Below the pieces are notes generated by a model that made no database searches, had not been told where the DNA came from, and worked only from the letters and a program-made list of their open reading frames with translations. A stretch of 64,000 nucleotides of DNA from Pseudomonas frederiksbergensis (GTDB taxonomy: Bacteria; Pseudomonadota; Gammaproteobacteria; Pseudomonadales; Pseudomonadaceae): the NCBI RefSeq assembly GCF_003732705.1, contig NZ_MOBR01000009.1, positions 310,001 to 374,000 on the forward strand, given 5' to 3'. The position numbers were made by a program, and so were the translations under genes. Position 1 is the stretch's first letter. Each line of letters begins with the position of its first letter. Positions 56,912-64,000 of the stretch are shown here, in pieces.

Positions 56912-58063
56912 ATGCACGATATCGAATTGAGCGAAGAGCAAGTGATGATCCGCGACATGGCCCGGGACTTCGCCCGCGGCGAAATCGCGCCCCACGCGCA
57001 GGCCTGGGAAAAGGCTGGCTGGATCGACGACGGTCTGGTGGCGAAGATGGGTGAATTAGGTCTGCTGGGCATGGTGGTGCCTGAAGAATGGGGTGGCACT
57101 TACGTGGATTACGTCGCCTACGCCCTGGCCGTGGAAGAGATTTCCGCCGGCGACGGCGCTACCGGTGCGTTGATGAGCATCCACAACTCCGTGGGTTGCG
57201 GGCCGGTGTTGAACTACGGCACCGACGAACAGAAACAGACCTGGTTGCCAGACCTGGCCAGCGGCCAAGCCATTGGCTGCTTCTGCCTGACCGAACCGCA
57301 AGCCGGCTCCGAAGCCCACAACCTGCGCACCCGCGCCGAACTGCGGGACGGCCAGTGGGTGCTCAACGGCGCCAAGCAATTTGTCAGCAACGGCAAACGA
57401 GCGAAACTGGCGATTGTGTTTGCGGTGACCGATCCGGACCTGGGCAAGCGCGGCATCTCGGCCTTCCTGGTGCCCACCGATACCGCCGGTTTCATCGTGG
57501 ATCGCACCGAACACAAAATGGGCATCCGCGCGTCCGATACCTGCGCCGTGACCCTGAGCAACTGCACCATCCCCGAGGCTAATCTGCTGGGTGATCGCGG
57601 CAAAGGCCTGGCCATCGCCCTCTCCAACCTCGAAGGCGGCCGCATCGGCATTGCCGCGCAGGCATTGGGCATTGCACGGGCGGCGTTTGAAGCGGCACTG
57701 ACCTATTCCCGGGAGCGGGTGCAGTTCGGCAAGACGATCAACGAGCATCAGAGCATCGCGAATATGCTGGCGGACATGCACACGCGGCTGAATGCGGCGC
57801 GGTTGTTGATCCTGCACGCCGCCCGGTTGCGCAGTGCCGGCAAGCCGTGTTTGTCGGAGGCGTCACAGGCCAAGTTGTTTGCGTCTGAGATGGCCGAGAA
57901 GGTGTGTTCTTCGGCGATGCAGATTCATGGCGGGTATGGGTATCTGGAGGATTACCCGGTGGAACGCTATTACCGGGATGCACGGATTACGCAGATTTAT
58001 GAAGGGTCGAGCGAGATACAGCGGATGGTGATTGCTCGGGAACTGAAAAACTATCTGGTGTGA
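56912..58063 (+). CDS. Acyl-CoA dehydrogenase (isobutyryl-CoA dehydrogenase-like)
   Basis: FAD enzyme of 383 residues. ACAD signatures [20 protein letters not shown] and [42 protein letters not shown] are present, the latter with the catalytic Glu of YEGSSE. Coupling to a 3-hydroxyisobutyryl-CoA hydrolase suggests isobutyryl-CoA as substrate, as in valine breakdown. The methylmalonate-semialdehyde genes mmsA/mmsB are not in the window. Confidence 0.92.
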   Translation: MHDIELSEEQVMIRDMARDFARGEIAPHAQAWEKAGWIDDGLVAKMGELGLLGMVVPEEWGGTYVDYVAYALAVEEISAGDGATGALMSIHNSVGCGPVLNYGTDEQKQTWLPDLASGQAIGCFCLTEPQAGSEAHNLRTRAELRDGQWVLNGAKQFVSNGKRAKLAIVFAVTDPDLGKRGISAFLVPTDTAGFIVDRTEHKMGIRASDTCAVTLSNCTIPEANLLGDRGKGLAIALSNLEGGRIGIAAQALGIARAAFEAALTYSRERVQFGKTINEHQSIANMLADMHTRLNAARLLILHAARLRSAGKPCLSEASQAKLFASEMAEKVCSSAMQIHGGYGYLEDYPVERYYRDARITQIYEGSSEIQRMVIARELKNYLV

Positions 58064-58072
58064 AGCCTAAAA

Positions 58073-58100
58073 GCTTCGCGGGCAAGCCTCGCTCCTACAG
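58073..58100. repeat. Single REP sequence
   Basis: One arm of the CTGTAGGAGCGAGGCTTGCC family in reverse orientation, just after the acyl-CoA dehydrogenase stop. Confidence 0.75.
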
Positions 58101-58112
58101 ATTGTTGACGTT

Positions 58113-58223
58113 GATCGTTCCCACGCTCTGCGTGGGAATGCATCCTGTGACGCTCTGCGTCACGCTTGCGAAGGGACGCGGAGCGTCCCGGGCGGCATTC
58201 CCACGCGGAGCGTGGGAACGATC
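58113..58223. repeat. Intergenic inverted repeat (GTTCCCACGCTCTGCGTGGGAAC family)
   Basis: Same family as 17430-17534: outer arms GATCGTTCCCACGCTCTGCG and complement, with inner GACGCTCTGCGTC and GACGCGGAGCGTC. It lies between the convergent acyl-CoA dehydrogenase and enoyl-CoA hydratase genes. Confidence 0.85.
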
Positions 58224-58231
58224 GGTGAGGG

Positions 58232-59005
58232 TTACTGACCCTTGAACTCAGCCTCACGCTTGGCAATAAACGCCGCCATCCCTTCCTTCTGATCCTGCGT
58301 CGCAAACGCCGCATGGAATACCCGACGCTCAAAGCGCACGCCTTCCGACAGGCTGACTTCAAACGCCCGGTTCACGCTTTCCTTGACCATCATCGCAATC
58401 GGCAACGACTTCTTGGCAATCAGCGCCGCAACCTTCAGCGCTTCTTCCAACAACTCATCCGCCGGCACGATCCGCGCGACAATCCCGCAACGTTCCGCTT
58501 CCACCGCATCGATCAAGCGCCCGCTCAGGCACATTTCCATGGCCTTGGCTTTGCCCACGGCGCGAGTCAGGCGCTGGGTGCCGCCCATGCCTGGCAGCAC
58601 GCCGAGGTTAATTTCCGGTTGGCCGAATTTGGCGTTGTCGCCAGCGAGGATGAAGTCGCACATCAGCGCCAGTTCACAGCCGCCACCGAGTGCGAAACCG
58701 TTGACGGCGGCGATGATCGGCTTACGACGGTTGGCCACGCGATCGCTGTCGCTGAACAGGTCATCGAGGTAGATCTGCGGGTAGGTCAGCTCGGCCATTT
58801 CCTTGATGTCGGCACCGGCGGCGAAGGCTTTTTTCGAGCCGGTCAGCACGATGCAGCCGATGTTGGAATCGGCTTCCAGGCCATCGAGGGCGTGGTTCAG
58901 TTCGCTGACGATCTGCGCGTTCAACGCGTTCAACGCTTGCGGACGGTTGAGGGTGATCAGGCCAACGCGACCGTGGGTTTCCAGCAAAATCGTTTCATAG
59001 GTCAT
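58232..59005 (-). CDS. Enoyl-CoA hydratase
   Basis: Crotonase-type hydratase of 257 residues: [17 protein letters not shown], oxyanion-hole [53 protein letters not shown] with both catalytic Glu regions. It is the last gene of the five-gene minus-strand operon. The order and products match, from memory, the P. putida PP_2213-PP_2217 set linked to isoleucine and short-chain acid breakdown. Confidence 0.94.
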   Translation of the reverse strand: MTYETILLETHGRVGLITLNRPQALNALNAQIVSELNHALDGLEADSNIGCIVLTGSKKAFAAGADIKEMAELTYPQIYLDDLFSDSDRVANRRKPIIAAVNGFALGGGCELALMCDFILAGDNAKFGQPEINLGVLPGMGGTQRLTRAVGKAKAMEMCLSGRLIDAVEAERCGIVARIVPADELLEEALKVAALIAKKSLPIAMMVKESVNRAFEVSLSEGVRFERRVFHAAFATQDQKEGMAAFIAKREAEFKGQ

Positions 59006-59018
59006 AAAGATTTCCTTC

Positions 59019-60146
59019 TTAAAGATTGCGCGAAATAACCATGCGCTGAATATCGCTGGTGCCTTCGTAGATCTGGCACACCCGCACGTCGCGGTAGATC
59101 CGCTCCAGCGGGAAGTCGTTCAGGTAACCGTAGCCGCCCAGGGTTTGCAACGCGGCGGAGCAGACTTTTTCGGCCATTTCCGAGGCGAACAACTTGGCCA
59201 TCGACGCTTCGACCAAGGCCGGTTTGCCGCTGTCACGCAGCGCGGCGGCGTAATGCACCATTTGCCGGGCGACGGCGATTTGGGTCGCCATGTCTGCCAA
59301 ACGGAACGCGACCGCTTGGTGTTCGATGATCGGCTTGCCGAAGCTTTCGCGCTCACGGGCGTAATCCCGGGCCGCTTCAAACGCAGCGCGGGCCATGCCG
59401 ACTGATTGCGAGGCGATGCCGACCCGGCCGCCTTCAAGGTTGGCCAGGGCGATGCGGTAACCTTCGCCCTCCTCGCCCAACCGGTTGGCCACCGGCACCT
59501 TCACGTCTTCGAACAGAATCTGGCAGGTGTCGGAAGCGTGCTGACCGAGCTTGTCTTCGACCCGCGCGACTTTGTAGCCCGGTGAATCGGTGGGCACGAT
59601 CAACGCCGTGATCCCGCGTTTACCGGCACTTGGATCAGTCACGGCGAAGACAATCACCACCCCGGCGTTCTGCCCGGAGGTGATGAATTGTTTGCAGCCG
59701 TTGAGCACGTAGTGATCGCCGTTCAGCTTGGCGCGGGTTTTCAGGCCACTGGCGTCGGAACCGGCCTGGGGTTCGGTGAGGGCAAAAGCGCCGAGCATCG
59801 AACCGCTGGCCAAAGGCTTGAGGAAACGTTCTTTCTGCTCGTCGGTGCCGTACTTGAGGATCGGCACGCAACCCACCGAGTTGTGCACGCTCATGATGGT
59901 CGAGCAGGCACCGTCACCGGCGGCGATTTCTTCCAGGGCCATGGCGTAGGCCAGGTAACCGGTGTCACAACCGCCCCACTCTTCGGGCACCAACATGCCG
60001 AAGAAACCCAGCTCGGCCATCTCGCCGATGGCTTCTTTGGGGAAGCGATGCTCGCGGTCCCATTCGGCGGCAAACGGTTTCAGCCGTTCCTGGGCGAATT
60101 GCCGGGCGGCTTCGCTGATCTGCTGTTGTTCGTCATTGGGAATCAT
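59019..60146 (-). CDS. Acyl-CoA dehydrogenase (short/branched-chain type)
   Basis: FAD enzyme of 375 residues with [20 protein letters not shown] and [41 protein letters not shown] (catalytic Glu in YEGTSD). Operon context suggests 2-methylbutyryl-CoA or butyryl-CoA as substrate. The hydratase begins 13 bases downstream. Confidence 0.94.
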   Translation of the reverse strand: MIPNDEQQQISEAARQFAQERLKPFAAEWDREHRFPKEAIGEMAELGFFGMLVPEEWGGCDTGYLAYAMALEEIAAGDGACSTIMSVHNSVGCVPILKYGTDEQKERFLKPLASGSMLGAFALTEPQAGSDASGLKTRAKLNGDHYVLNGCKQFITSGQNAGVVIVFAVTDPSAGKRGITALIVPTDSPGYKVARVEDKLGQHASDTCQILFEDVKVPVANRLGEEGEGYRIALANLEGGRVGIASQSVGMARAAFEAARDYARERESFGKPIIEHQAVAFRLADMATQIAVARQMVHYAAALRDSGKPALVEASMAKLFASEMAEKVCSAALQTLGGYGYLNDFPLERIYRDVRVCQIYEGTSDIQRMVISRNL

Positions 60147-60181
60147 GGTGAATCCTTAATTTGAGCCTTGGTGCACGCAGC

Positions 60182-60253
60182 CCTGTAGGAGCATGGCTTG
60201 CCCGCGATGGCGTCCTTAAGATCGCTATCGCGGGCAAGCCTTGCTCCTACAGG
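60182..60253. repeat. REP doublet within the acyl-CoA operon
   Basis: Inverted arms CCTGTAGGAGCATGGCTTGC and GCAAGCCTTGCTCCTACAGG in the 117-base gap between the thiolase and acyl-CoA dehydrogenase genes. It could shield the upstream mRNA from decay or lower the expression of the downstream two genes. Confidence 0.9.
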
Positions 60254-60263
60254 GAGGGGCGCA

Positions 60264-61457
60264 TCAATAGAGGCATTCCACGGCCATGGCCGTGGCTTCA
60301 CCGCCGCCGATGCAGATTGCTGCAACGCCGCGTTTCAGGCCTTTCTGGCGCAGGGCCGAGAGCAGGGTCACGAGGATCCGCGCGCCGGACGCACCGATCG
60401 GGTGGCCCAAGGCGCAAGCGCCGCCGTGGATGTTGACCTTCTCGTGGGGGATTTCCAGTTTGGTCATGGTCACCAGACTGACCACGGCGAAGGCTTCGTT
60501 GATTTCGAACAGTTCGACTTCGTCCAAAGACCAGCCGGTTTTCTTCATCAGCTTCTTGATCGCCCCCACCGGCGCCACCGGGAACAGGCCTGGGGTATCG
60601 GCAAACGCCGAGTGGCCGTGAATCACCGCCAATGGCTTGAGCCCACGTTTTTCGGCTTCGGAGCGGCGCATCAGCACCAATGCCGCTGCGCCGTCGGAGA
60701 TCGAGCTGGAGTTCGCCGCTGTCACAGTGCCGCCGTCGCGGAACGCCGGTTTGAGCGAGGCGATCTTGTCCAGTTTGGCTTTCGGCGGCTGTTCATCGTT
60801 GCTGATCAGCACCTGCTCTTTGCCGACGGTGACGGTCAGCGGCACGATTTCGGCCTTGAAGCTGCCGTCCTGGATCGCCTGTTGTGCGCGGGTGGTCGAG
60901 GCAATGGCAAACGCGTCCTGGGCTTCGCGGGTGAAGCCGTTGGTCTCGGCGCAATCTTCGGCGAAGGTGCCCATCAGGCGGCCCTTGTCGTAGGCGTCTT
61001 CGAGGCCATCGAGGAACATCGAATCCAGCACCCGACCGTGGCCCATGCGATAGCCGCTGCGGGCGCGGTCCAGCAGGTACGGCGAGTTGGACATGCTTTC
61101 CATGCCCCCAGCGATCACCACCTCGGCGCTGCCGGCGACCAGCATGTCGTGGGCAAGGATGGTGGTTTCCATGCCGGAACCGCACATTTTGTTCACGGTG
61201 GTGCAACGGGTCGATTTATCCAGCCCGGCGCCCAGTGCAGCCTGACGTGCAGGCGCCTGGCCAAGTCCGGCGGGTAACACGCAACCGAACAGGACTTCGT
61301 CGACCGCGTCGGACGCCACACCGGCCCGCTCGACGGCGGCTTTGATCGCCGCCGCACCGAGTTGCGGCGCGGTCAGGCTTTTCAGTTCACCCTGGAAACC
61401 ACCCATCGGGGTGCGAACGGCGCTGACAATAACAATCGGATCGTTGGAAAGGGTCAT
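60264..61457 (-). CDS. Acetyl-CoA C-acyltransferase (thiolase)
   Basis: Thiolase of 397 residues. Catalytic Cys lies in TVNKMCGSGMETTILAHDM, His in NIHGGACALGHPIGASGARILVTLL, and the second Cys in GVAAICIGGGEATAM. It cleaves the 3-ketoacyl-CoA formed by the SDR gene upstream (12-base gap) into acetyl-CoA and a shorter acyl-CoA (propionyl-CoA if the substrate is 2-methylacetoacetyl-CoA). Confidence 0.94.
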   Translation of the reverse strand: MTLSNDPIVIVSAVRTPMGGFQGELKSLTAPQLGAAAIKAAVERAGVASDAVDEVLFGCVLPAGLGQAPARQAALGAGLDKSTRCTTVNKMCGSGMETTILAHDMLVAGSAEVVIAGGMESMSNSPYLLDRARSGYRMGHGRVLDSMFLDGLEDAYDKGRLMGTFAEDCAETNGFTREAQDAFAIASTTRAQQAIQDGSFKAEIVPLTVTVGKEQVLISNDEQPPKAKLDKIASLKPAFRDGGTVTAANSSSISDGAAALVLMRRSEAEKRGLKPLAVIHGHSAFADTPGLFPVAPVGAIKKLMKKTGWSLDEVELFEINEAFAVVSLVTMTKLEIPHEKVNIHGGACALGHPIGASGARILVTLLSALRQKGLKRGVAAICIGGGEATAMAVECLY

Positions 61458-61469
61458 GACAAATCCTCC

Positions 61470-62231
61470 TTACTTGGCGGCCATACGCAAGGCACCGTCG
61501 AGACGGATCACCTCGCCGTTGAGCATGCTGTTTTCAATGATATGCCTGACCAGCGCGGCGTACTCGCCCGGTTTGCCCAAGCGTGGCGGGAACGGCACGC
61601 CAGCGGCCAGGGAGGCGCGGACTTCCTCGGTCATGCCGGCCATCATCGGCGTTTCGAAAATGCCGGGGGCGATGGTCATCACGCGAATGCCGAAGCGCGC
61701 CAGTTCACGGGCAGCGGGCAAGGTCAGGCTGACGATTGCGCCTTTGGACGCGGCGTATGCGGCTTGACCGATCTGGCCGTCGTAGGCCGCCGCCGACGCG
61801 GTGTTGATAATCACGCCGCGTTCGCCATCGGCATCCGCTTCGGTTTCAGCGATAGCCGCTGCGGCAAGGCGCAGCATGTTGAAGCTGCCGATCAGGTTGA
61901 CGTTGATCACTTGGCTGAAACTGGCCAACGCATGTGGGCCGTTTTTGCCGAGGATCTTCTCGCCACGAACGATGCCAGCGCAGTTCACCAGTCCATGCAG
62001 GCCGCCGAACGCTTTGACTGTCGCGGCGACGGCGGCTTCGGCAGCGGCTTCGTTGCTGATGTCGGCCACGACACTTTGCGCGCCCAGACGCTGAGCCTGA
62101 GCTGCGACAGCCTCGGCATTCATGTCCACCAGCATCACTTTGGCGCCGGCACCCACCAGCATTTCAGCGGTGGCGGCACCGAGGCCGGACGCACCGCCGG
62201 TGACGAGAAAAACCTTGTTTTCGATCTGCAT
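61470..62231 (-). CDS. 3-hydroxyacyl-CoA dehydrogenase of the SDR family (HSD17B10-like)
   Basis: SDR of 253 residues: [29 protein letters not shown], catalytic Ser in [18 protein letters not shown] as YxxxK, and [14 protein letters not shown]. This is the pattern of type-2 3-hydroxyacyl-CoA dehydrogenases that act on 2-methyl-3-hydroxybutyryl-CoA. Start 62231 has AAGGA upstream; a longer frame would run into the synthetase gene. Confidence 0.92.
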   Translation of the reverse strand: MQIENKVFLVTGGASGLGAATAEMLVGAGAKVMLVDMNAEAVAAQAQRLGAQSVVADISNEAAAEAAVAATVKAFGGLHGLVNCAGIVRGEKILGKNGPHALASFSQVINVNLIGSFNMLRLAAAAIAETEADADGERGVIINTASAAAYDGQIGQAAYAASKGAIVSLTLPAARELARFGIRVMTIAPGIFETPMMAGMTEEVRASLAAGVPFPPRLGKPGEYAALVRHIIENSMLNGEVIRLDGALRMAAK

Positions 62232-62247
62232 CTTATTTTCCTTCGAT

Positions 62248-63912
62248 TCAAGCAGAAGCTTTGTAAGCCGCGGCCTCTTGAGCCTTGGCGATTTCCTGGT
62301 TGCGCAAGATAAAGCGCTGCAATTTGCCGCTTGGGGTCTTCGGCAATTCGCTGACAAATTCGATTTCACGGGGGTACGAGTGCGCGGCCAGACGCTTGCG
62401 TACGTGTTGGCGCAGCTCTTCGGCCAGTTCCGGCGTGGCGCGGTATTGCTCGCAGATCACCACAAAGGCTTTGACCAGTTCGGTGCGTTCCGGGTCGGGT
62501 TTGCCGACCACTGCCGCTTCGATCACCGCCGGGTGTTCGATCAGCGCGCTTTCCACGTCGAACGGGCCGACGCGGTAGCCGGACGTGGTGATCACGTCAT
62601 CGCTGCGACCAACGAAACTGATGCTGCCGTCCGGATTCCACTCGACGGTGTCGCCGCTCAGGTAATAGTTGCCGACGAAAGCCTTGGTCGGTGCGCCTTC
62701 GTAACCGTTGAACCAGCACATTGGCGATTGGGTGCGGTCGATGGCCAGGATGCCCGGTTGGCCGACACCGAGTTCTTTGTATTCGTCATCCAGCACCACG
62801 ATACGGTGACCCGGCGAGGCAAAACCGGCGGCGCCCATGTGAATCGGATGTTCCAGGCCATGGTGGTTGCACAGGACCATGCCAAGTTCGGTCTGGCCGT
62901 AATGGTCGTGGATCATCACGCCGAGGTTGTCGGCGAACCAGCGAATCACTTCCGGGTTCAGTGGCTCGCCGGCGCTGCTGACGATGCGCAGCCGGCCCTT
63001 GATCGATTTGGCGAACTCGTTACCACCGGCAATCAGCAAACGGTAAGCCGTCGGCGAGCCGGTCAGGTTGGTGATGTTGTATTTGTTGATCACCCGGCAG
63101 GTGCTTTCGAGGGTGAACGGGCCATCGTAGAACGTGATCGGGTGCCCCATCGACATCGGCCCGGTCACGCCGAAATAGATGCCGTAGGCCCAGCCCGGAT
63201 CGGCGACGTTCCAGAACGCGTCTTCCGGGCGCAAGTCCACGGCGTCGCGGGTGTAACTCTGGAACGCGACGATGGCCTTGAGCGGCACCGACAGCGCCTT
63301 CGACGGGCCGGTGGTGCCCGAAGTGAACATCAGCAGGAACGGGTCTTCACCGGTCAGCAGCACCGGTTCGCATTCGGCGGAATAATTGGGCAGTTCGGCC
63401 CAGAAACTGTAGTCGCCCCGGACGATGCCCTGCCCTTTGGGGCCGCCAACGGTGACGATGGTCGGGCAATCGGCGACTTCCGCGAGTTTTGAGCGATTGA
63501 CTGCATCGGTCACCACGACTTTGGCGCCGGAGCTGCTCAGGCGATGTTCGATGGCTTTCGGGCCGAACGCGGTAAACAGCGGCTGATACACCGCGCCGAT
63601 GCGCCAGGTGGCGAACACGGTGATCAGCAATTCGATGTTGCGGGGCAGCAGGCCGGCAACCTTGTCGCCCTTCTGCACGCCCTGGGCCAGGAGGAAATTG
63701 GCGAAACGCGCGGCTTTGTCCTGCAAATCCGTGAAGGTGTACGTCGCACTGGCGCCATCGCGCCCTTCCCAGAACAGCGCAATGCGCCCCGGCAACGCGT
63801 GGCGGTCGCAACATTCGACGCAGGCGTTAAGCGCGGTCAAATCACCGTCGAGCGCGGCATTCACGGTGTGCTGGTAATCGAACTGTGAAGTGGCAGACAA
63901 ATAATCGCGCAT
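62248..63912 (-). CDS. AMP-dependent acyl-CoA synthetase
   Basis: Adenylate-forming enzyme of 554 residues: [19 protein letters not shown] (P-loop), [60 protein letters not shown], and [12 protein letters not shown] with the catalytic Lys. It is the first gene of the minus-strand operon and would activate a free short or branched acid. AGAGGGA lies before the ATG. Confidence 0.93.
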   Translation of the reverse strand: MRDYLSATSQFDYQHTVNAALDGDLTALNACVECCDRHALPGRIALFWEGRDGASATYTFTDLQDKAARFANFLLAQGVQKGDKVAGLLPRNIELLITVFATWRIGAVYQPLFTAFGPKAIEHRLSSSGAKVVVTDAVNRSKLAEVADCPTIVTVGGPKGQGIVRGDYSFWAELPNYSAECEPVLLTGEDPFLLMFTSGTTGPSKALSVPLKAIVAFQSYTRDAVDLRPEDAFWNVADPGWAYGIYFGVTGPMSMGHPITFYDGPFTLESTCRVINKYNITNLTGSPTAYRLLIAGGNEFAKSIKGRLRIVSSAGEPLNPEVIRWFADNLGVMIHDHYGQTELGMVLCNHHGLEHPIHMGAAGFASPGHRIVVLDDEYKELGVGQPGILAIDRTQSPMCWFNGYEGAPTKAFVGNYYLSGDTVEWNPDGSISFVGRSDDVITTSGYRVGPFDVESALIEHPAVIEAAVVGKPDPERTELVKAFVVICEQYRATPELAEELRQHVRKRLAAHSYPREIEFVSELPKTPSGKLQRFILRNQEIAKAQEAAAYKASA

Positions 63913-64000
63913 TGCCAGAATCCCTCTGTATTTTTATTAGGTTGGGGGAACCGTAATTAACACAGGAATATTCGCGCTGCCCGCCGGGTGGGGCAATGGT
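63913..64000. promoter_or_regulatory. Upstream region of the acyl-CoA operon (cut by window edge)
   Basis: Contains the ribosome-binding site and an AT-rich stretch (TAATAAAAAT on the minus strand) that may be part of the promoter. No gene is visible in the remaining bases. Confidence 0.4.

Overview
The window is a stretch of Pseudomonas chromosome, most likely from the P. fluorescens group. The evidence is the Pseudomonas-style codon use, the REP-type intergenic repeats of the fluorescens group (GTGGGAGCGGGCTTGCTCGCGA-like and CTGTAGGAGCAAGGCTTGCCCGCGA-like arms), and gene sets typical of the genus (arnBCADTEF-ugd, pqiAABC, polyamine glutamylation genes, a branched-chain acyl-CoA operon). 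No tRNA, rRNA or CRISPR array was seen.

Left part (1-12.5 kb): a lower-GC accessory region dense in redox enzymes. It holds two Old Yellow Enzyme (OYE) family reductases (one cut by the window edge), five short-chain dehydrogenases/reductases (SDRs; one frameshifted), a quinone-reductase-type oxidoreductase, a hydroxyisobutyrate-dehydrogenase-like enzyme, small NTF2-like and SRPBCC proteins, a dTMP-kinase-like protein, TetR and HxlR regulators, and a LysR remnant. A TetR gene and an OYE gene face each other across a shared promoter with an operator-like dyad. Next (12.5-14.8 kb) is a two-gene locus that I read as a binary pore-forming toxin of the alpha-xenorhabdolysin (XaxAB/YaxAB) type.

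Middle (15-43.9 kb): polyamine utilisation (AraC regulator, gamma-glutamylpolyamine synthetase, periplasmic polyamine binder, PuuB-like oxidase); the pqi envelope lipid-transport operon; an Ais/PmrG-like phosphatase followed by an extra ArnT paralogue with a PhoP-box-like direct repeat and another GT39 transferase; an iron(III) ABC importer with a Fur-box-like site; a lone tyrosine recombinase; and the complete arn lipid A L-Ara4N operon with ugd and one more GT39 gene.

Right part (44-64 kb): a LysR-controlled catabolic cluster of unknown substrate (ArgH-like lyase, polar amino-acid ABC importer, two PuuE/imidase-like deacetylase-fold hydrolases, MmgE/PrpD protein, MFS transporter), which is the best candidate for an undescribed pathway. 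It is followed by an HPP membrane protein and two sets of branched-chain/short-chain acyl-CoA genes: a plus-strand 3-hydroxyisobutyryl-CoA hydrolase-like gene with an acyl-CoA dehydrogenase, and a minus-strand five-gene beta-oxidation operon (acyl-CoA synthetase, 3-hydroxyacyl-CoA dehydrogenase, thiolase, acyl-CoA dehydrogenase, enoyl-CoA hydratase). REP doublets separate many of the transcription units.
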